From JADJPO01 sp046330955 (lineage in GTDB: Bacteria > Actinomycetota > Actinomycetes > Actinomycetales > Kineosporiaceae): a stretch of 64,000 nucleotides of DNA. The notes beneath the pieces were generated by a model. It made no database searches and was not told the DNA's origin. It was given only the letters and a program-made list of their open reading frames with translations. Within the stretch, counting starts at the first letter, position 1; every line of letters starts with the position of its first letter. This document shows positions 24,392 to 32,351 of this stretch, one piece after another. Location of the stretch: contig JAXLRT010000023.1 in the NCBI GenBank assembly GCA_046330955.1, positions 21,029 through 85,028 of the forward strand, read 5' to 3'. The position numbers were made by a program, and so were the translations under genes.

Positions 24392-25204
24392 ATGACCGCG
24401 TCGACGGACGCCGAGGAGGCTGCCACCGACGAGTCGGACGACTCGGCGAAGCCGGCGTCGAAGTTCGGTGCGGTGCAGGCCTACCTGCCGAACCGGCGCG
24501 AGGCGATCTTCCTGGCCGGTGGCGCACTGGTGGGTGCTCTGGGCGGCGCCGGTGGGGTCAAGCTGACCACGAAGACCCATGTCGCCGTCGATCGCAACGA
24601 CGCCGCGGCGCCGAACACCAAGCAGGCCCGGGAGCTGCTCGAACAGGGCAACGCCCGGTTCGTGGCCGGCTCGCCGGAGCGCCCCGATCAGACCGCTGCC
24701 CGGCGCACCATCGTGGCCACCGGCCAGCATCCGTTCGCCGCGATCTTGTCGTGCGCCGACTCCCGCGTTCCTCCCGAAGTGCTGTTCGACCAGGGCCTGG
24801 GTGACCTGTTCGTCGTCCGCTCGGCCGGCCAGGTGGTCGACAAGGCGGTGCTGGGGTCGCTGCAGTACGGCGCCGAGCACCTGAAGACGCCCTTGATCGT
24901 CGTCCTGGGCCACTCGGCCTGCGGTGCCGTGAAGGCGACCATCGAAGCAGTCGAGACCAAGGCCAAGCCGTCCGGCACGGCGATCGACGACCTGGTCACG
25001 GCGATCAAACCGGCCGTGCTCGAGGCCGAGGAGGTCGGCGCCGAGGGTGACGCCATGGTCGACGCCGCGGTCGGCATCAACGTCGAGAAGACCGTCGAGG
25101 CGCTCAAGGCCGACGCCGTGCTCGGCGAGTTCGTCGCCAAGCGTGAGCTCAAGGTGGTCGGCGCGGTCTACTCGCTGACCACCGGTGAGGTCGAGTGGCT
25201 CTGA
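24392..25204 (+). CDS. Beta-class carbonic anhydrase with an N-terminal signal or anchor
   Basis: A 270-residue protein that interconverts CO2 and bicarbonate. Zinc ligands are in LSCADSRVPPE (Cys, with the Asp-Arg dyad) and GHSACGAV (His, Cys). Before the catalytic domain lies an acidic start and NRREAIFLAGGALVGALGGAG, a double-arginine hydrophobic segment that could be a Tat-type signal or a membrane anchor, so the enzyme may act outside the membrane. The ATG at 24392 has GAAGG nine bases upstream. It stands alone between the PucR-type gene and a peptidase gene. Confidence 0.88.
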   Translation: MTASTDAEEAATDESDDSAKPASKFGAVQAYLPNRREAIFLAGGALVGALGGAGGVKLTTKTHVAVDRNDAAAPNTKQARELLEQGNARFVAGSPERPDQTAARRTIVATGQHPFAAILSCADSRVPPEVLFDQGLGDLFVVRSAGQVVDKAVLGSLQYGAEHLKTPLIVVLGHSACGAVKATIEAVETKAKPSGTAIDDLVTAIKPAVLEAEEVGAEGDAMVDAAVGINVEKTVEALKADAVLGEFVAKRELKVVGAVYSLTTGEVEWL

Positions 25205-25274
25205 GCCGCTCCCCCGCCGCAACCCACCCGAACGGCCGCTCCAGTCCCGGCGTCGATCTGCCGTAACAGCAGGC

Positions 25275-26492
25275 GTGGACGGCGAATGGGTCGAGGATGC
25301 CCCGCGCCGTCCGCACTCGCCCCGGCGGCCACTGCGCCTGGCGGCCATCACTGCCCTGGCCATGATCCTGACCGGGACGCCGGCCGGCCTCGCCCGAGCG
25401 GACACCACCGATCCGTCGACGCTGCGTCGCTCGTTGACCGAGCAGACCCGGCAGGTCTCCGCGGCCGAGGCCGAACTGATCGCCCAGTCCCGTGCGGCGG
25501 CGGTGGCGCTGGAGGCCTTCAGCCTCGCCGTCCAGCGCCAGCAGTTGGCCCAGGCCGAGCAGGAACGCCGGCGCCAGGCGGTGGCCGCTGCCGAGGCCCA
25601 GCTCGCCGAGCGCCGGGCCGATCTGGGGCGCTGGGCGCGGCAGACCTACCACGGGGGTAACGCCCTCGGCGCCAACCCCACCCTGGCGGCGCTGCTCGGC
25701 GAGGACACCGACGACCTGGCCCACCAGCAGCGTTTCGTCACCCTGCTCGGCCAGGAGAACAACCGTGCGGTGGCCGCGGTGACCGCGGCGATCGCGGATC
25801 GACGGCAGGCGGCCCAGGCCGCGGACGACGCAGCGGCCGCCGGCCAGCGCGCCGTCCTGGCCGCCCAGGACGCCAAGCAGGCCCGGGACGCCGCGGTGCG
25901 CCGGCAGCGCGCCGCTCTCGATCAACTGCGAGCCCAGCTGCAGGACACCCGCGACGCCGTGGCCGAGGCCGAGCGGCAGGCACGGCTGCTGGCCCAGGCC
26001 CGCGCGCTCGCCGCGGCGTCCGCGGGGTCCGGCCCGCAGCACGGGGACAACCGGATCACGGGCGCAGTCGGCACCTGCGCCGGCGGGGACATGCAGCTCT
26101 ACGCCAACGGTGAGATCCCGCTGGAGGCGCTCTGCCCGCTGTGGAGCGCGCCGGGCCACTACCTGCGGGCGGACGCGGCCTACGCCTTCGATCAGCTCGC
26201 CGCCGAATACGGGCGGTCGTTCGGCAAGCCGCTGTGCGTCACCGACTCGTATCGCTCCTACGCCGAGCAGGTGCGGGTCAAGGCGGAGAAGCCCTCGTTG
26301 GCGGCCACCCCGGGTACCAGCAACCACGGCTGGGGTACGGCGGTGGACCTGTGTGGGGGCATCCAGGACTTCGACAGTGCACAGCATCGCTGGATGATCC
26401 TCAACGCGCCCGCTTTCGGGTGGTTCCACCCGGGGTGGGCGGAGCGCACCGGCACGATGCCCGAGCCGTGGCACTGGGAGTTTGCCGGGTGA
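25275..26492 (+). CDS. VanY-like D-alanyl-D-alanine carboxypeptidase, exported, with coiled coil
   Basis: A 405-residue exported peptidoglycan peptidase. A basic N-terminus and the hydrophobic LAAITALAMILTGTPAGLA form a signal peptide. About 220 residues of Ala/Gln/Arg-rich sequence (for example ERRRQAVAAAEAQLAERRAD) predict a long coiled coil. The C-terminal VanY domain has the zinc site SNHGWGTAVDLC and EPWHWEFAG. The domain order recalls cell-wall amidase activators with a hydrolase head. GTG at 25275 is the best start available, with a weak ribosome site; the upstream frame overlaps the carbonic anhydrase gene. Confidence 0.85.
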   Translation: MDGEWVEDAPRRPHSPRRPLRLAAITALAMILTGTPAGLARADTTDPSTLRRSLTEQTRQVSAAEAELIAQSRAAAVALEAFSLAVQRQQLAQAEQERRRQAVAAAEAQLAERRADLGRWARQTYHGGNALGANPTLAALLGEDTDDLAHQQRFVTLLGQENNRAVAAVTAAIADRRQAAQAADDAAAAGQRAVLAAQDAKQARDAAVRRQRAALDQLRAQLQDTRDAVAEAERQARLLAQARALAAASAGSGPQHGDNRITGAVGTCAGGDMQLYANGEIPLEALCPLWSAPGHYLRADAAYAFDQLAAEYGRSFGKPLCVTDSYRSYAEQVRVKAEKPSLAATPGTSNHGWGTAVDLCGGIQDFDSAQHRWMILNAPAFGWFHPGWAERTGTMPEPWHWEFAG

Positions 26493-26554
26493 GTCCCTGA
26501 CGGCCCCACCGTCGGCCATGATGTCCGGACGAACTTGGCCCGAAGGGGAGACCA

Positions 26555-27940
26555 ATGGTCACCGGCTCCGAACAGGCACCGGACGCTGCGACGCGGCAGC
26601 GGCGGCATCGCGCCTGGTACTTCTACGACTGGGCCAACTCCGCCTACGTGACCACCACGGCGACCGTGCTGTTCGGGCCGTACCTGACCAGCATCGCCAA
26701 GCGGGCCGCCTGCCCCGGGCAGGACACCGACCTGGTCTGTGAGACCAACCTGTCCGTGCTGGGCCTGCCGGTCAATCCGGGTTCGCTGGCCCTGTACACG
26801 ATCACCGCGGCGACGTTGCTGTCGGCCTTCGTGTTGCCGGTGGTGGGCGCCCTGGTCGACCGCACCGGACGCAAGGTGGCCCTGATGTCGGGCTTCGCCT
26901 GGGTCGGTGCGCTGGCTGCGGCCTGTCTGGGGTTCGTCGCGGGCACCAACTGGGGGCTCGGCGTCGTCCTGCAGATGATCGCGGCGTTGTGCCTGGGCTC
27001 GTCCCTGGTGGCCTATGACGCGATCCTGATCGACATCGCCACCCCGGACGAGCGCGACCGGGTGTCCAGCCGGGGATGGGCGCTCGGGTATGCCGGGGGC
27101 GGGTTGCTGCTCGCGATCAACCTCGGCGTGGTGACCGCGCACGATGCCCTGGGGATGTCGACCGGCACCGCCGTGCGGCTCAGCCTGTTCAGTGCGGGTC
27201 TGTGGTGGGCGCTGTTCACCCTGGTGCCCTACGTCGGGCTGCGGAGCCTGCCGATCACGGCAACCGGGTCCTCCGCCGCGACGGGTCAGACCTTGGCCCG
27301 GCAGTCGTTCGGTCAGCTGCGGGAGACCTTCACCCACCTGCGGGGCTACCCGCAGACGCTGCTGTTCCTGCTCGCCTACCTGCTCTACAACGACGGCATT
27401 CAGACGGTGATCTCGGCGTCCAGCATCTTCGGCCAGGAGCAGCTGCACCTGAGCTCCGACCAGTTGATCATCGTGATCCTGGTGGTGCAGTTCGTCGCCA
27501 TGGGCGGTGCGCTGTTGTTCGGGCAGCTGGCGGCCCGGTTCGGGGCCTGGCGCTCGATCCTGGCCAGCCTGGGCCTGTGGTGCATCGTGGTGGCCGCCGG
27601 ATACCTGGTGCCGGATCGGGCGTTCCTGGCCTTCCTGGCCCTCGGGGTGTTCATCGGCATCGTGCTCGGCGGCAGCCAGGCGCTGTCCCGCTCGCTGTTC
27701 AGCCAGCTGATCCCCCGCGGGCGGGAGGCGGAGTACTTCAGCCTGTACCAGGCTGCCGAGCGCGGTACGAGCTGGTTCGGTACCCTGTTGTTCGGCCTGG
27801 TGTTCCAGATCACACACTCCTACCGCTACGCAATCCTCGCCCTCGTTCTCTTCTTCATCGTGGGCGGCGTGCTGCTCTCACGGGTGGACATCCGCCGAGG
27901 CATCACCGATGCCGGCAACACGGCGCCCTCGGTGGTCTGA
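26555..27940 (+). CDS. MFS transporter, UMF1/Atg22-like family
   Basis: A 461-residue major facilitator with about twelve membrane segments. The family signature AWYFYDWANSAYVTTT near residue 20, the SRGWALGYAGGGLLL segment and GIVLGGSQALSRSLFSQLIP near residue 370 identify the UMF1 (Atg22-like) group. The substrate is not established for bacterial members. A strong AAGGGGAGA ribosome site precedes the ATG. Confidence 0.88.
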   Translation: MVTGSEQAPDAATRQRRHRAWYFYDWANSAYVTTTATVLFGPYLTSIAKRAACPGQDTDLVCETNLSVLGLPVNPGSLALYTITAATLLSAFVLPVVGALVDRTGRKVALMSGFAWVGALAAACLGFVAGTNWGLGVVLQMIAALCLGSSLVAYDAILIDIATPDERDRVSSRGWALGYAGGGLLLAINLGVVTAHDALGMSTGTAVRLSLFSAGLWWALFTLVPYVGLRSLPITATGSSAATGQTLARQSFGQLRETFTHLRGYPQTLLFLLAYLLYNDGIQTVISASSIFGQEQLHLSSDQLIIVILVVQFVAMGGALLFGQLAARFGAWRSILASLGLWCIVVAAGYLVPDRAFLAFLALGVFIGIVLGGSQALSRSLFSQLIPRGREAEYFSLYQAAERGTSWFGTLLFGLVFQITHSYRYAILALVLFFIVGGVLLSRVDIRRGITDAGNTAPSVV

Positions 27941-27981
27941 GGCCGATCTCGAGCGGGATCTCGAGAAGGTCCGGCGAAGCC

Positions 27982-28007
27982 GGAACACCCGACGCGCACG
28001 CGGCGTT
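27982..28007 (+). promoter_or_regulatory. SigR-like promoter upstream of rbpA
   Basis: GGAAC at 27982-27986 and GTT at 28005-28007 are separated by 18 bases, close to the SigR (SigH) consensus GGAAT-N18/19-GTT. In Streptomyces rbpA is a known SigR target, which supports the call. The start would lie near 28013, about 37 bases before the ATG. Confidence 0.5.
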
Positions 28008-28049
28008 CCATCAGGTGACCACCGTCGAGGCGCGCGAAGGATGGCTGCA

Positions 28050-28403
28050 ATGAGCGACCGGAGTATGCGAGGGACCCGCCTGGGTGCCCAGAGTCTGGAG
28101 AGCGAGGCCGGGGTCCAGCCCGCGGCCCGTCAGGAGATCACCTATCACTGCCCCAACGGGCACACGGTGATCGTGCCGATGTCCGTCGAGGCCGACATCC
28201 CCGCGCTGTGGGAGTGCCGTTGCGGCACCCTCGCCCTGCGCGAGAACGCCGAGACGCCCGACGCCAAGCCCGGCAAGCCGCCGCGCACCCACTGGGACAT
28301 GTTGATGGAGCGGCGCACCACGGCAGAACTCGAGGTCCTGTTGGAAGAGCGGCTGGCACTGCTGCGCAGTGGCGCCCTCACCTCTCGGCGCCGCTCGGCC
28401 TGA
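28050..28403 (+). CDS. rbpA: RNA polymerase-binding protein RbpA
   Basis: A 117-residue actinobacterial RNA polymerase accessory protein that stabilises the open complex with the principal sigma factor. The N-terminal RGTRLGAQSLESE, the core YHCPNGHTVIVPMSVEADIP with zinc-type cysteines (CPNGH and WECRCG), and the C-terminal sigma-interacting THWDMLMERRTTAELEVLLE are all present. ATG at 28050 is preferred over 28041 because GCGAAGG lies nine bases before it. It is convergent with fxsA, as is common in the order. Confidence 0.95.
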   Translation: MSDRSMRGTRLGAQSLESEAGVQPAARQEITYHCPNGHTVIVPMSVEADIPALWECRCGTLALRENAETPDAKPGKPPRTHWDMLMERRTTAELEVLLEERLALLRSGALTSRRRSA

Positions 28404-28413
28404 GCCGCTTCAC

Positions 28414-28950
28414 TCACGCCTCGTCCGAGGGCCCGTCGTCGCGTTGTGTGATGGCGGGCCTTCTGCTGTCCGGACGGTTGTCCGGACCGTCCCACGTGGT
28501 CTGTGGCAGGGGGTCGACCGAGACCACCGTCACCTGGGTCTGCGGGGCAGCCGCCGCGAGGCGGCTGCGCAGCACCCGGGAGGCCCCGGCCCGGGCCAGC
28601 CGGCCGACGCCCGGGATCAGGAGCAGCAGACCTGCCGCCGTCCCGAGGAACCCGGGCACGGCGAGCAGCAGCCCGGCCGTCGCCATCACCAGCCGTTCCC
28701 CGGGCGAGCGAACGGTGGCCGGCCGGCCGTCAGCGGTGATCGTGGTCACCCCACCGGTGCGGCTCGCCGCGGCCAGCTCGGCCAGCGCGCCACGCCCGGC
28801 CCGGCGCATCACCACCACCCCGAGCGCGGTGGAGGCCAGCAGGATCAGGACGGTCCGGCCGCCGCCGATCCATTGGCCCACCCGGATCAGCAGCGCCAGT
28901 TCGAGCACCGGCCAGATCAGGGCGATGGCAGCGATCGTCCGCGGGCGCAT
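28414..28950 (-). CDS. fxsA: FxsA family membrane protein
   Basis: A 178-residue inner-membrane protein of the FxsA family, known in E. coli for relieving phage T7 exclusion by F. Two hydrophobic hairpins are clear (ALIWPVLELALLIRVGQWIG and ATAGLLLAVPGFLGTAAGLL). The C-terminal 50 residues are polar and cytoplasmic. The ATG overlaps the stop of the mannosyltransferase gene by one base (TGATG), so it is translated with the lnt/ppm1 operon. Confidence 0.82.
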   Translation of the reverse strand: MRPRTIAAIALIWPVLELALLIRVGQWIGGGRTVLILLASTALGVVVMRRAGRGALAELAAASRTGGVTTITADGRPATVRSPGERLVMATAGLLLAVPGFLGTAAGLLLLIPGVGRLARAGASRVLRSRLAAAAPQTQVTVVSVDPLPQTTWDGPDNRPDSRRPAITQRDDGPSDEA

Positions 28951-29732
28951 CAGGTCGTCCGGGAGCCGCTCGGCTCGGTACGTCCACCCCGGTTGTGGCC
29001 GGTCAATCGGTCGAACCGGCGCCGCGCCCCCCACTGGGTGACTCGCCACAGCGCCTCGAGCACGATGGCCTGGCTCATCTTGCTGGTGCCGTGCTCGCGC
29101 TCGACGAAGGTGATCGGCACCTCCTCGATGCGCAGCCCCGCCTGGACGGCGCGCCAGGTGAGGTCGACCTGGAAGCAGTAACCCTGGGACTCGACGTCCT
29201 CGAGGTGCATCTGCTGCAGGGCCTCGGCCCGGAAGGCGCGGAACCCGGCGGTGGCGTCGCGCACCGGGATGCCCAGCGCCAGGCGGGTGTAGAGGTTGCC
29301 GCCCTGCGAGAGCACCAGCCGCCGCCGGGGCCAGTTGACCACCGAGCCGCCCGCCACCCAGCGTGAGCCGATCACCAGGTCGGCCCCGGCCTCGATCCGC
29401 TCCAGCATCGCGGGCAGGCGCTCCGGCGGGTGGGAGCCGTCGGCGTCCATCTCGATCAGCACGTCGTAACCGTGCTCGATCCCCCAGCGGAACCCGTCCA
29501 GGTAGGCGGCGCCCAGGCCCTGCTTGCCGGGGCGGTGCATCACGTGCAGGTGATCGTCGGCGGCCGCCATGCCGTCGGCGAGCACCCCGGTGCCGTCCGG
29601 GCTGTTGTCGTCGGCCACCAGGATGTGCACCTGGGGCGCCGCCTCGCGCACCCGCCGCACGATCTTCGGCAGGTTCTGGCGCTCGTCGTAGGTCGGGATG
29701 ATCACCAACGGACGGCGCGTGGCCTCGCTCAT
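28950..29732 (-). CDS. ppm1: Polyprenol monophosphomannose synthase
   Basis: A 260-residue family 2 glycosyltransferase that transfers mannose from GDP-mannose to polyprenyl phosphate, supplying lipoglycan and protein mannosylation. LVIIPTYDERQNLPKIV, the nucleotide-binding ADDNSPDGTG, metal-binding EMDADGSHPPE and GGSVVNWPRRRLVLSQGGN are diagnostic of Dpm1-like enzymes. In M. tuberculosis this domain is fused to Lnt; here the two are separate genes whose ends overlap by four bases (ATGA). Confidence 0.9.
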   Translation of the reverse strand: MSEATRRPLVIIPTYDERQNLPKIVRRVREAAPQVHILVADDNSPDGTGVLADGMAAADDHLHVMHRPGKQGLGAAYLDGFRWGIEHGYDVLIEMDADGSHPPERLPAMLERIEAGADLVIGSRWVAGGSVVNWPRRRLVLSQGGNLYTRLALGIPVRDATAGFRAFRAEALQQMHLEDVESQGYCFQVDLTWRAVQAGLRIEEVPITFVEREHGTSKMSQAIVLEALWRVTQWGARRRFDRLTGHNRGGRTEPSGSRTT

Positions 29733-31516
29733 GCGGGCTCCTCGGAATCGGTGACGGGTGCCGGGCGCCGGCGGGGGCGCCGTCCGGCCGTCGCGAGCAG
29801 CAGGCCCGTGGCCGCGAGCATGCCCTCCGGCCAGGCCCCCACGGTGGTGGCGATGGTCTGGGTGTGGCGGACGGGCAGCGCAGCGTGCAGCACGTCGGTG
29901 GTGAAGTGCCCGGATCGCTGGATCAGGCTGCCATCGGGGGCGATCAGGGCGCTGACCCCGACCGTCGAGATGTGCACCACGGCCCGGCCGGACTCCACGG
30001 CCCGCAACCGCGACATCGCCAGCTGCTGCACGCTCTCGTCGGTGAAGCCGAACGTGGCGTTGTTGGTCTGCACCAGCAGCACCTCGGCCCCACGTCGGAC
30101 CCCGTCACGCACCAGGTCGTCGTAGGCCACCTCGAAGCAGATGACGTCGCCGAGCCGCACTCCCCCGGCGGTCAGCACCGGCTGGCGGGTGCCGGCGACG
30201 AAATCGTGCCGGACCAGGTCGACCTTGTCGCTGAAGTGACGGAAGAACGAGCGATACGGGATGTACTCGCCGAACGGCGCCGGGTGGCGCTTGACGTAGT
30301 ACTCGCCCTTCCCGGGCGGCACCGAACCTGGCGCGCCGAGCGCGGGGGTGCCGGGCGCCGTCCTGCTCGGCCCCCACACGATCGAGACGTTCGAGAGGTG
30401 ACCGGCGGGCTCCTCCAGCAGGGTGCCGACCAGCACCGGGACGCCGATCCGGTCGACCGCGGTCTGGATCACCATCGCGGCGTCCGGGTTGCGGGTGGGG
30501 TCGATGTCGCTGGCGTTCTCGGGCCACAGCACGACGTCCGGACGGCGCGCCGTGCCGGCATCGACCTGGTCGGCGAGCGCCGTCGTGGCCCGGGCGTGGT
30601 TGTCGAGCACGGCGCGGCGCTCGGCGTTGAAGTCGAGGCCGGGGGCCGGAACGTTGCCCTGCACCGCGGCCACCTGCACCTCGCGGACGCCGTCCGTGGG
30701 CCGCGGGATCACTGCCGGGGCGAAGGTGACCACCAGGGCCGCGAGCAGGACGGCGCCCGTCGCCGCCGGCGCCGGCTCACCCCCGGTTGCCTGGCCGCCT
30801 CGACGGGCCTGCCCGGCGCCACCGAGCAGGTGCGCGATCGGGAGCAGGTCGGGCGCAGCGGTCAGCGCCACGGCCAGCAGGCCGCCGAACAGGCCCACCA
30901 GGGCGGTCACCGCCGGGGCGCCGCCGAGCGAGGCCACCCCGAGCAACGGGCCATCGGTCTGGGAGAAGGCCAGGCGGGCCCATGGGAAGCCGCCGAACGG
31001 CGTCCGGGAACGCAGCGCCTCCTGCAGCACCCAGAGGCCACTGATGCCGAGCGCCGTGAGCGCTGCCCCACGCAGGTGCGAGCGCACCCCCGCCGAGCGG
31101 CTGGGCCGGGCCAGCAGTCGCCACACCGGCGGGGTCAGGGCGGCCATGACGGCCACGTAGAGCGATTCCAGCGTGGCCAGGGCGAACCACGGCAGCTTGC
31201 CGACATATACCCCGGACCAGGCGAGCAGCGGGACGAACATCGCCCACCCGGCGAGCAGCCCGAGCCAGGCGGCCCGGCGTGGCCGCTGGCCCCGGACGGC
31301 CAGCGAGATCAGGGCGACACCGACCGGGGCAAGCCACCAGAGGGTGCGCCCGGGGAATGCCGACCACACCGCGGTGCCGCCCGCCAGCGCGAGGACGGCC
31401 GCCGGATAGGGGTGCAGCCGGCCCGTCGAGGCGTCCCGGGGATCGCCGGAGTCGGTGGAGCGCGCCGGCTCGCCGTCTGCCGTCGCGGCGGCCAGGTCCG
31501 CCGGGGATGCGCTCAC
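29729..31516 (-). CDS. lnt: Apolipoprotein N-acyltransferase
   Basis: A 595-residue membrane enzyme that adds the third acyl chain to lipoproteins. The first 230 residues hold several membrane segments, followed by a nitrilase-type catalytic domain: the catalytic Glu region FGEYIPYRSFF, the lysine strand KGEYYVKRHPAPFG and the nucleophile cysteine in GDVICFEVAYDD. The N-terminal 50 residues are polar and acidic. The GTG start directly follows a TAGGCT box (leaderless type). It heads the lnt, ppm1, fxsA operon. At least four lipoproteins are encoded in this window. Confidence 0.92.
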   Translation of the reverse strand: MSASPADLAAATADGEPARSTDSGDPRDASTGRLHPYPAAVLALAGGTAVWSAFPGRTLWWLAPVGVALISLAVRGQRPRRAAWLGLLAGWAMFVPLLAWSGVYVGKLPWFALATLESLYVAVMAALTPPVWRLLARPSRSAGVRSHLRGAALTALGISGLWVLQEALRSRTPFGGFPWARLAFSQTDGPLLGVASLGGAPAVTALVGLFGGLLAVALTAAPDLLPIAHLLGGAGQARRGGQATGGEPAPAATGAVLLAALVVTFAPAVIPRPTDGVREVQVAAVQGNVPAPGLDFNAERRAVLDNHARATTALADQVDAGTARRPDVVLWPENASDIDPTRNPDAAMVIQTAVDRIGVPVLVGTLLEEPAGHLSNVSIVWGPSRTAPGTPALGAPGSVPPGKGEYYVKRHPAPFGEYIPYRSFFRHFSDKVDLVRHDFVAGTRQPVLTAGGVRLGDVICFEVAYDDLVRDGVRRGAEVLLVQTNNATFGFTDESVQQLAMSRLRAVESGRAVVHISTVGVSALIAPDGSLIQRSGHFTTDVLHAALPVRHTQTIATTVGAWPEGMLAATGLLLATAGRRPRRRPAPVTDSEEPA

Positions 31517-31522
31517 CGGGGA

Positions 31523-31528
31523 AGCCTA
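31523..31528 (-). promoter_or_regulatory. Leaderless-type -10 box of lnt
   Basis: TAGGCT on the minus strand, six bases from the GTG at 31516, no ribosome-binding site. Confidence 0.5.
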
Positions 31529-31945
31529 GTCCGAACTGGCGGTGCGAGGAGAGATCGACCGGGCCCGCGGTGTCCTTCGGTCCGAGATCGACCTCGTCGG
31601 GTGCGAGGGCGACCCCGTTGTCTACGGGACGCGCGGGCCCGGTCCGTGCCCACCAGGCCGCCGGCCGGCGGAGCGGCTGGTGGGGCCTGGCCTCGGAGTC
31701 GTGGCTACCCGCCCCCTGGCCCACCATGCACGGCGCTCCTGCCGTGGCGGCCATCCTCGAGCGGTGGACGGCCATCGACGAACCTAGCCGTTCCCACCGA
31801 CCTGTCAACGCGACGCTGACCTGCAGGAATGCGAAACAGTGCAGGTCAGCAGGGTTGTTCCGGCGGTCATCCGGACACCGGATTTCGGCGGATGGACGGC
31901 GTGTCGGGCCGACCGGCTGACGGCGTGCGGGCCGAACGCCCGACG
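31529..31945 (-). other. Gene-free stretch upstream of lnt with strong RNA folding potential
   Basis: No frame here resembles a protein family. A 13-bp inverted repeat (GACCGGGCCCGCG, 31557-31569, with its complement at 31632-31644) encloses three smaller hairpins: GGTC/GACC, CCTCG/CGAGG (31592-31608) and CCCGT/ACGGG (31614-31628). A TAGGTT box near 31782 could start a longer lnt leader that contains this structure. High GC content makes chance folding easy, so this remains a candidate. Confidence 0.35.
31815..31850. repeat. Perfect 11-bp inverted repeat downstream of kal
   Basis: GCTGACCTGCA (31815-31825) and its exact complement (31840-31850) flank a 14-base AT-richer loop. It lies about 105 bases after the kal stop and may mark the end of the kam transcript. 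There is no T-run on either strand. Confidence 0.5.
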
Positions 31946-31961
31946 CCCTGACCGGTCAGGG
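31946..31961. repeat. Perfect 16-bp palindrome covering the kal stop codon
   Basis: CCCTGACCGGTCAGGG is its own reverse complement and includes the TGA of kal at 31956-31958. With no loop it is more like a protein site than a terminator. Confidence 0.45.
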
Positions 31962-32351
31962 AACGACCACGGTGCCGCGCGCGGTGGTGGCCACCAGCGG
32001 CGGATCGAGCACCGCGGCGGCACCCGCGCTCGCGCCGTCCTGATCGGCCGTGCCCCGGCAGAGCACGGTGGCGCTGAACTCGATCTCCCGGCTGCGCCGT
32101 CCCACCCGCACGATGCGGGCGGTCACCTCGAGGACGTCGCCGGCGCGCACCGGGGCGTGGAAGGTCACCTCGGAATAGGAGGCGAACAGCCCCTCGTCGC
32201 CGTCGGATCGGATGCACACCTCGGTGGCGACGTCACCGAAGCAGGCCAGGCTGTACGCGCCGTCCACCAGGTTGCCGGCGTAGTGGGCGTGGCTGTACGG
32301 CACGTACCGGCGGTGGCTGACGGTCAGGCCGAGGCGGGGGTCGGTGGTCAT
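31956..32351 (-). CDS. kal: 3-aminobutyryl-CoA ammonia-lyase
   Basis: A 131-residue hotdog-fold enzyme that removes ammonia from L-3-aminobutyryl-CoA to give crotonyl-CoA in lysine fermentation. The fold signature YSHAHYAGNLVDGAYSLACF near residue 18 and the EVTFHAPVRAGDVLEVTARI strand match Kal. The ATG has a perfect GGAGG ribosome site and overlaps the kamE stop in ATGA. The last 30 residues are Ala-rich and more variable. It is the third gene of kamD-kamE-kal, which supports the assignment strongly. Confidence 0.85.
   Translation of the reverse strand: MTTDPRLGLTVSHRRYVPYSHAHYAGNLVDGAYSLACFGDVATEVCIRSDGDEGLFASYSEVTFHAPVRAGDVLEVTARIVRVGRRSREIEFSATVLCRGTADQDGASAGAAAVLDPPLVATTARGTVVVP

Noticed and set aside
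31542..31787. 82-codon plus-strand frame in the lnt upstream gap
   Set aside because: No homology or ribosome site that convinces; the sequence is better explained by the inverted repeats.
29864..31819. 651-codon plus-strand frame opposite lnt
   Set aside because: Antisense shadow; lnt has intact nitrilase motifs and membrane helices.
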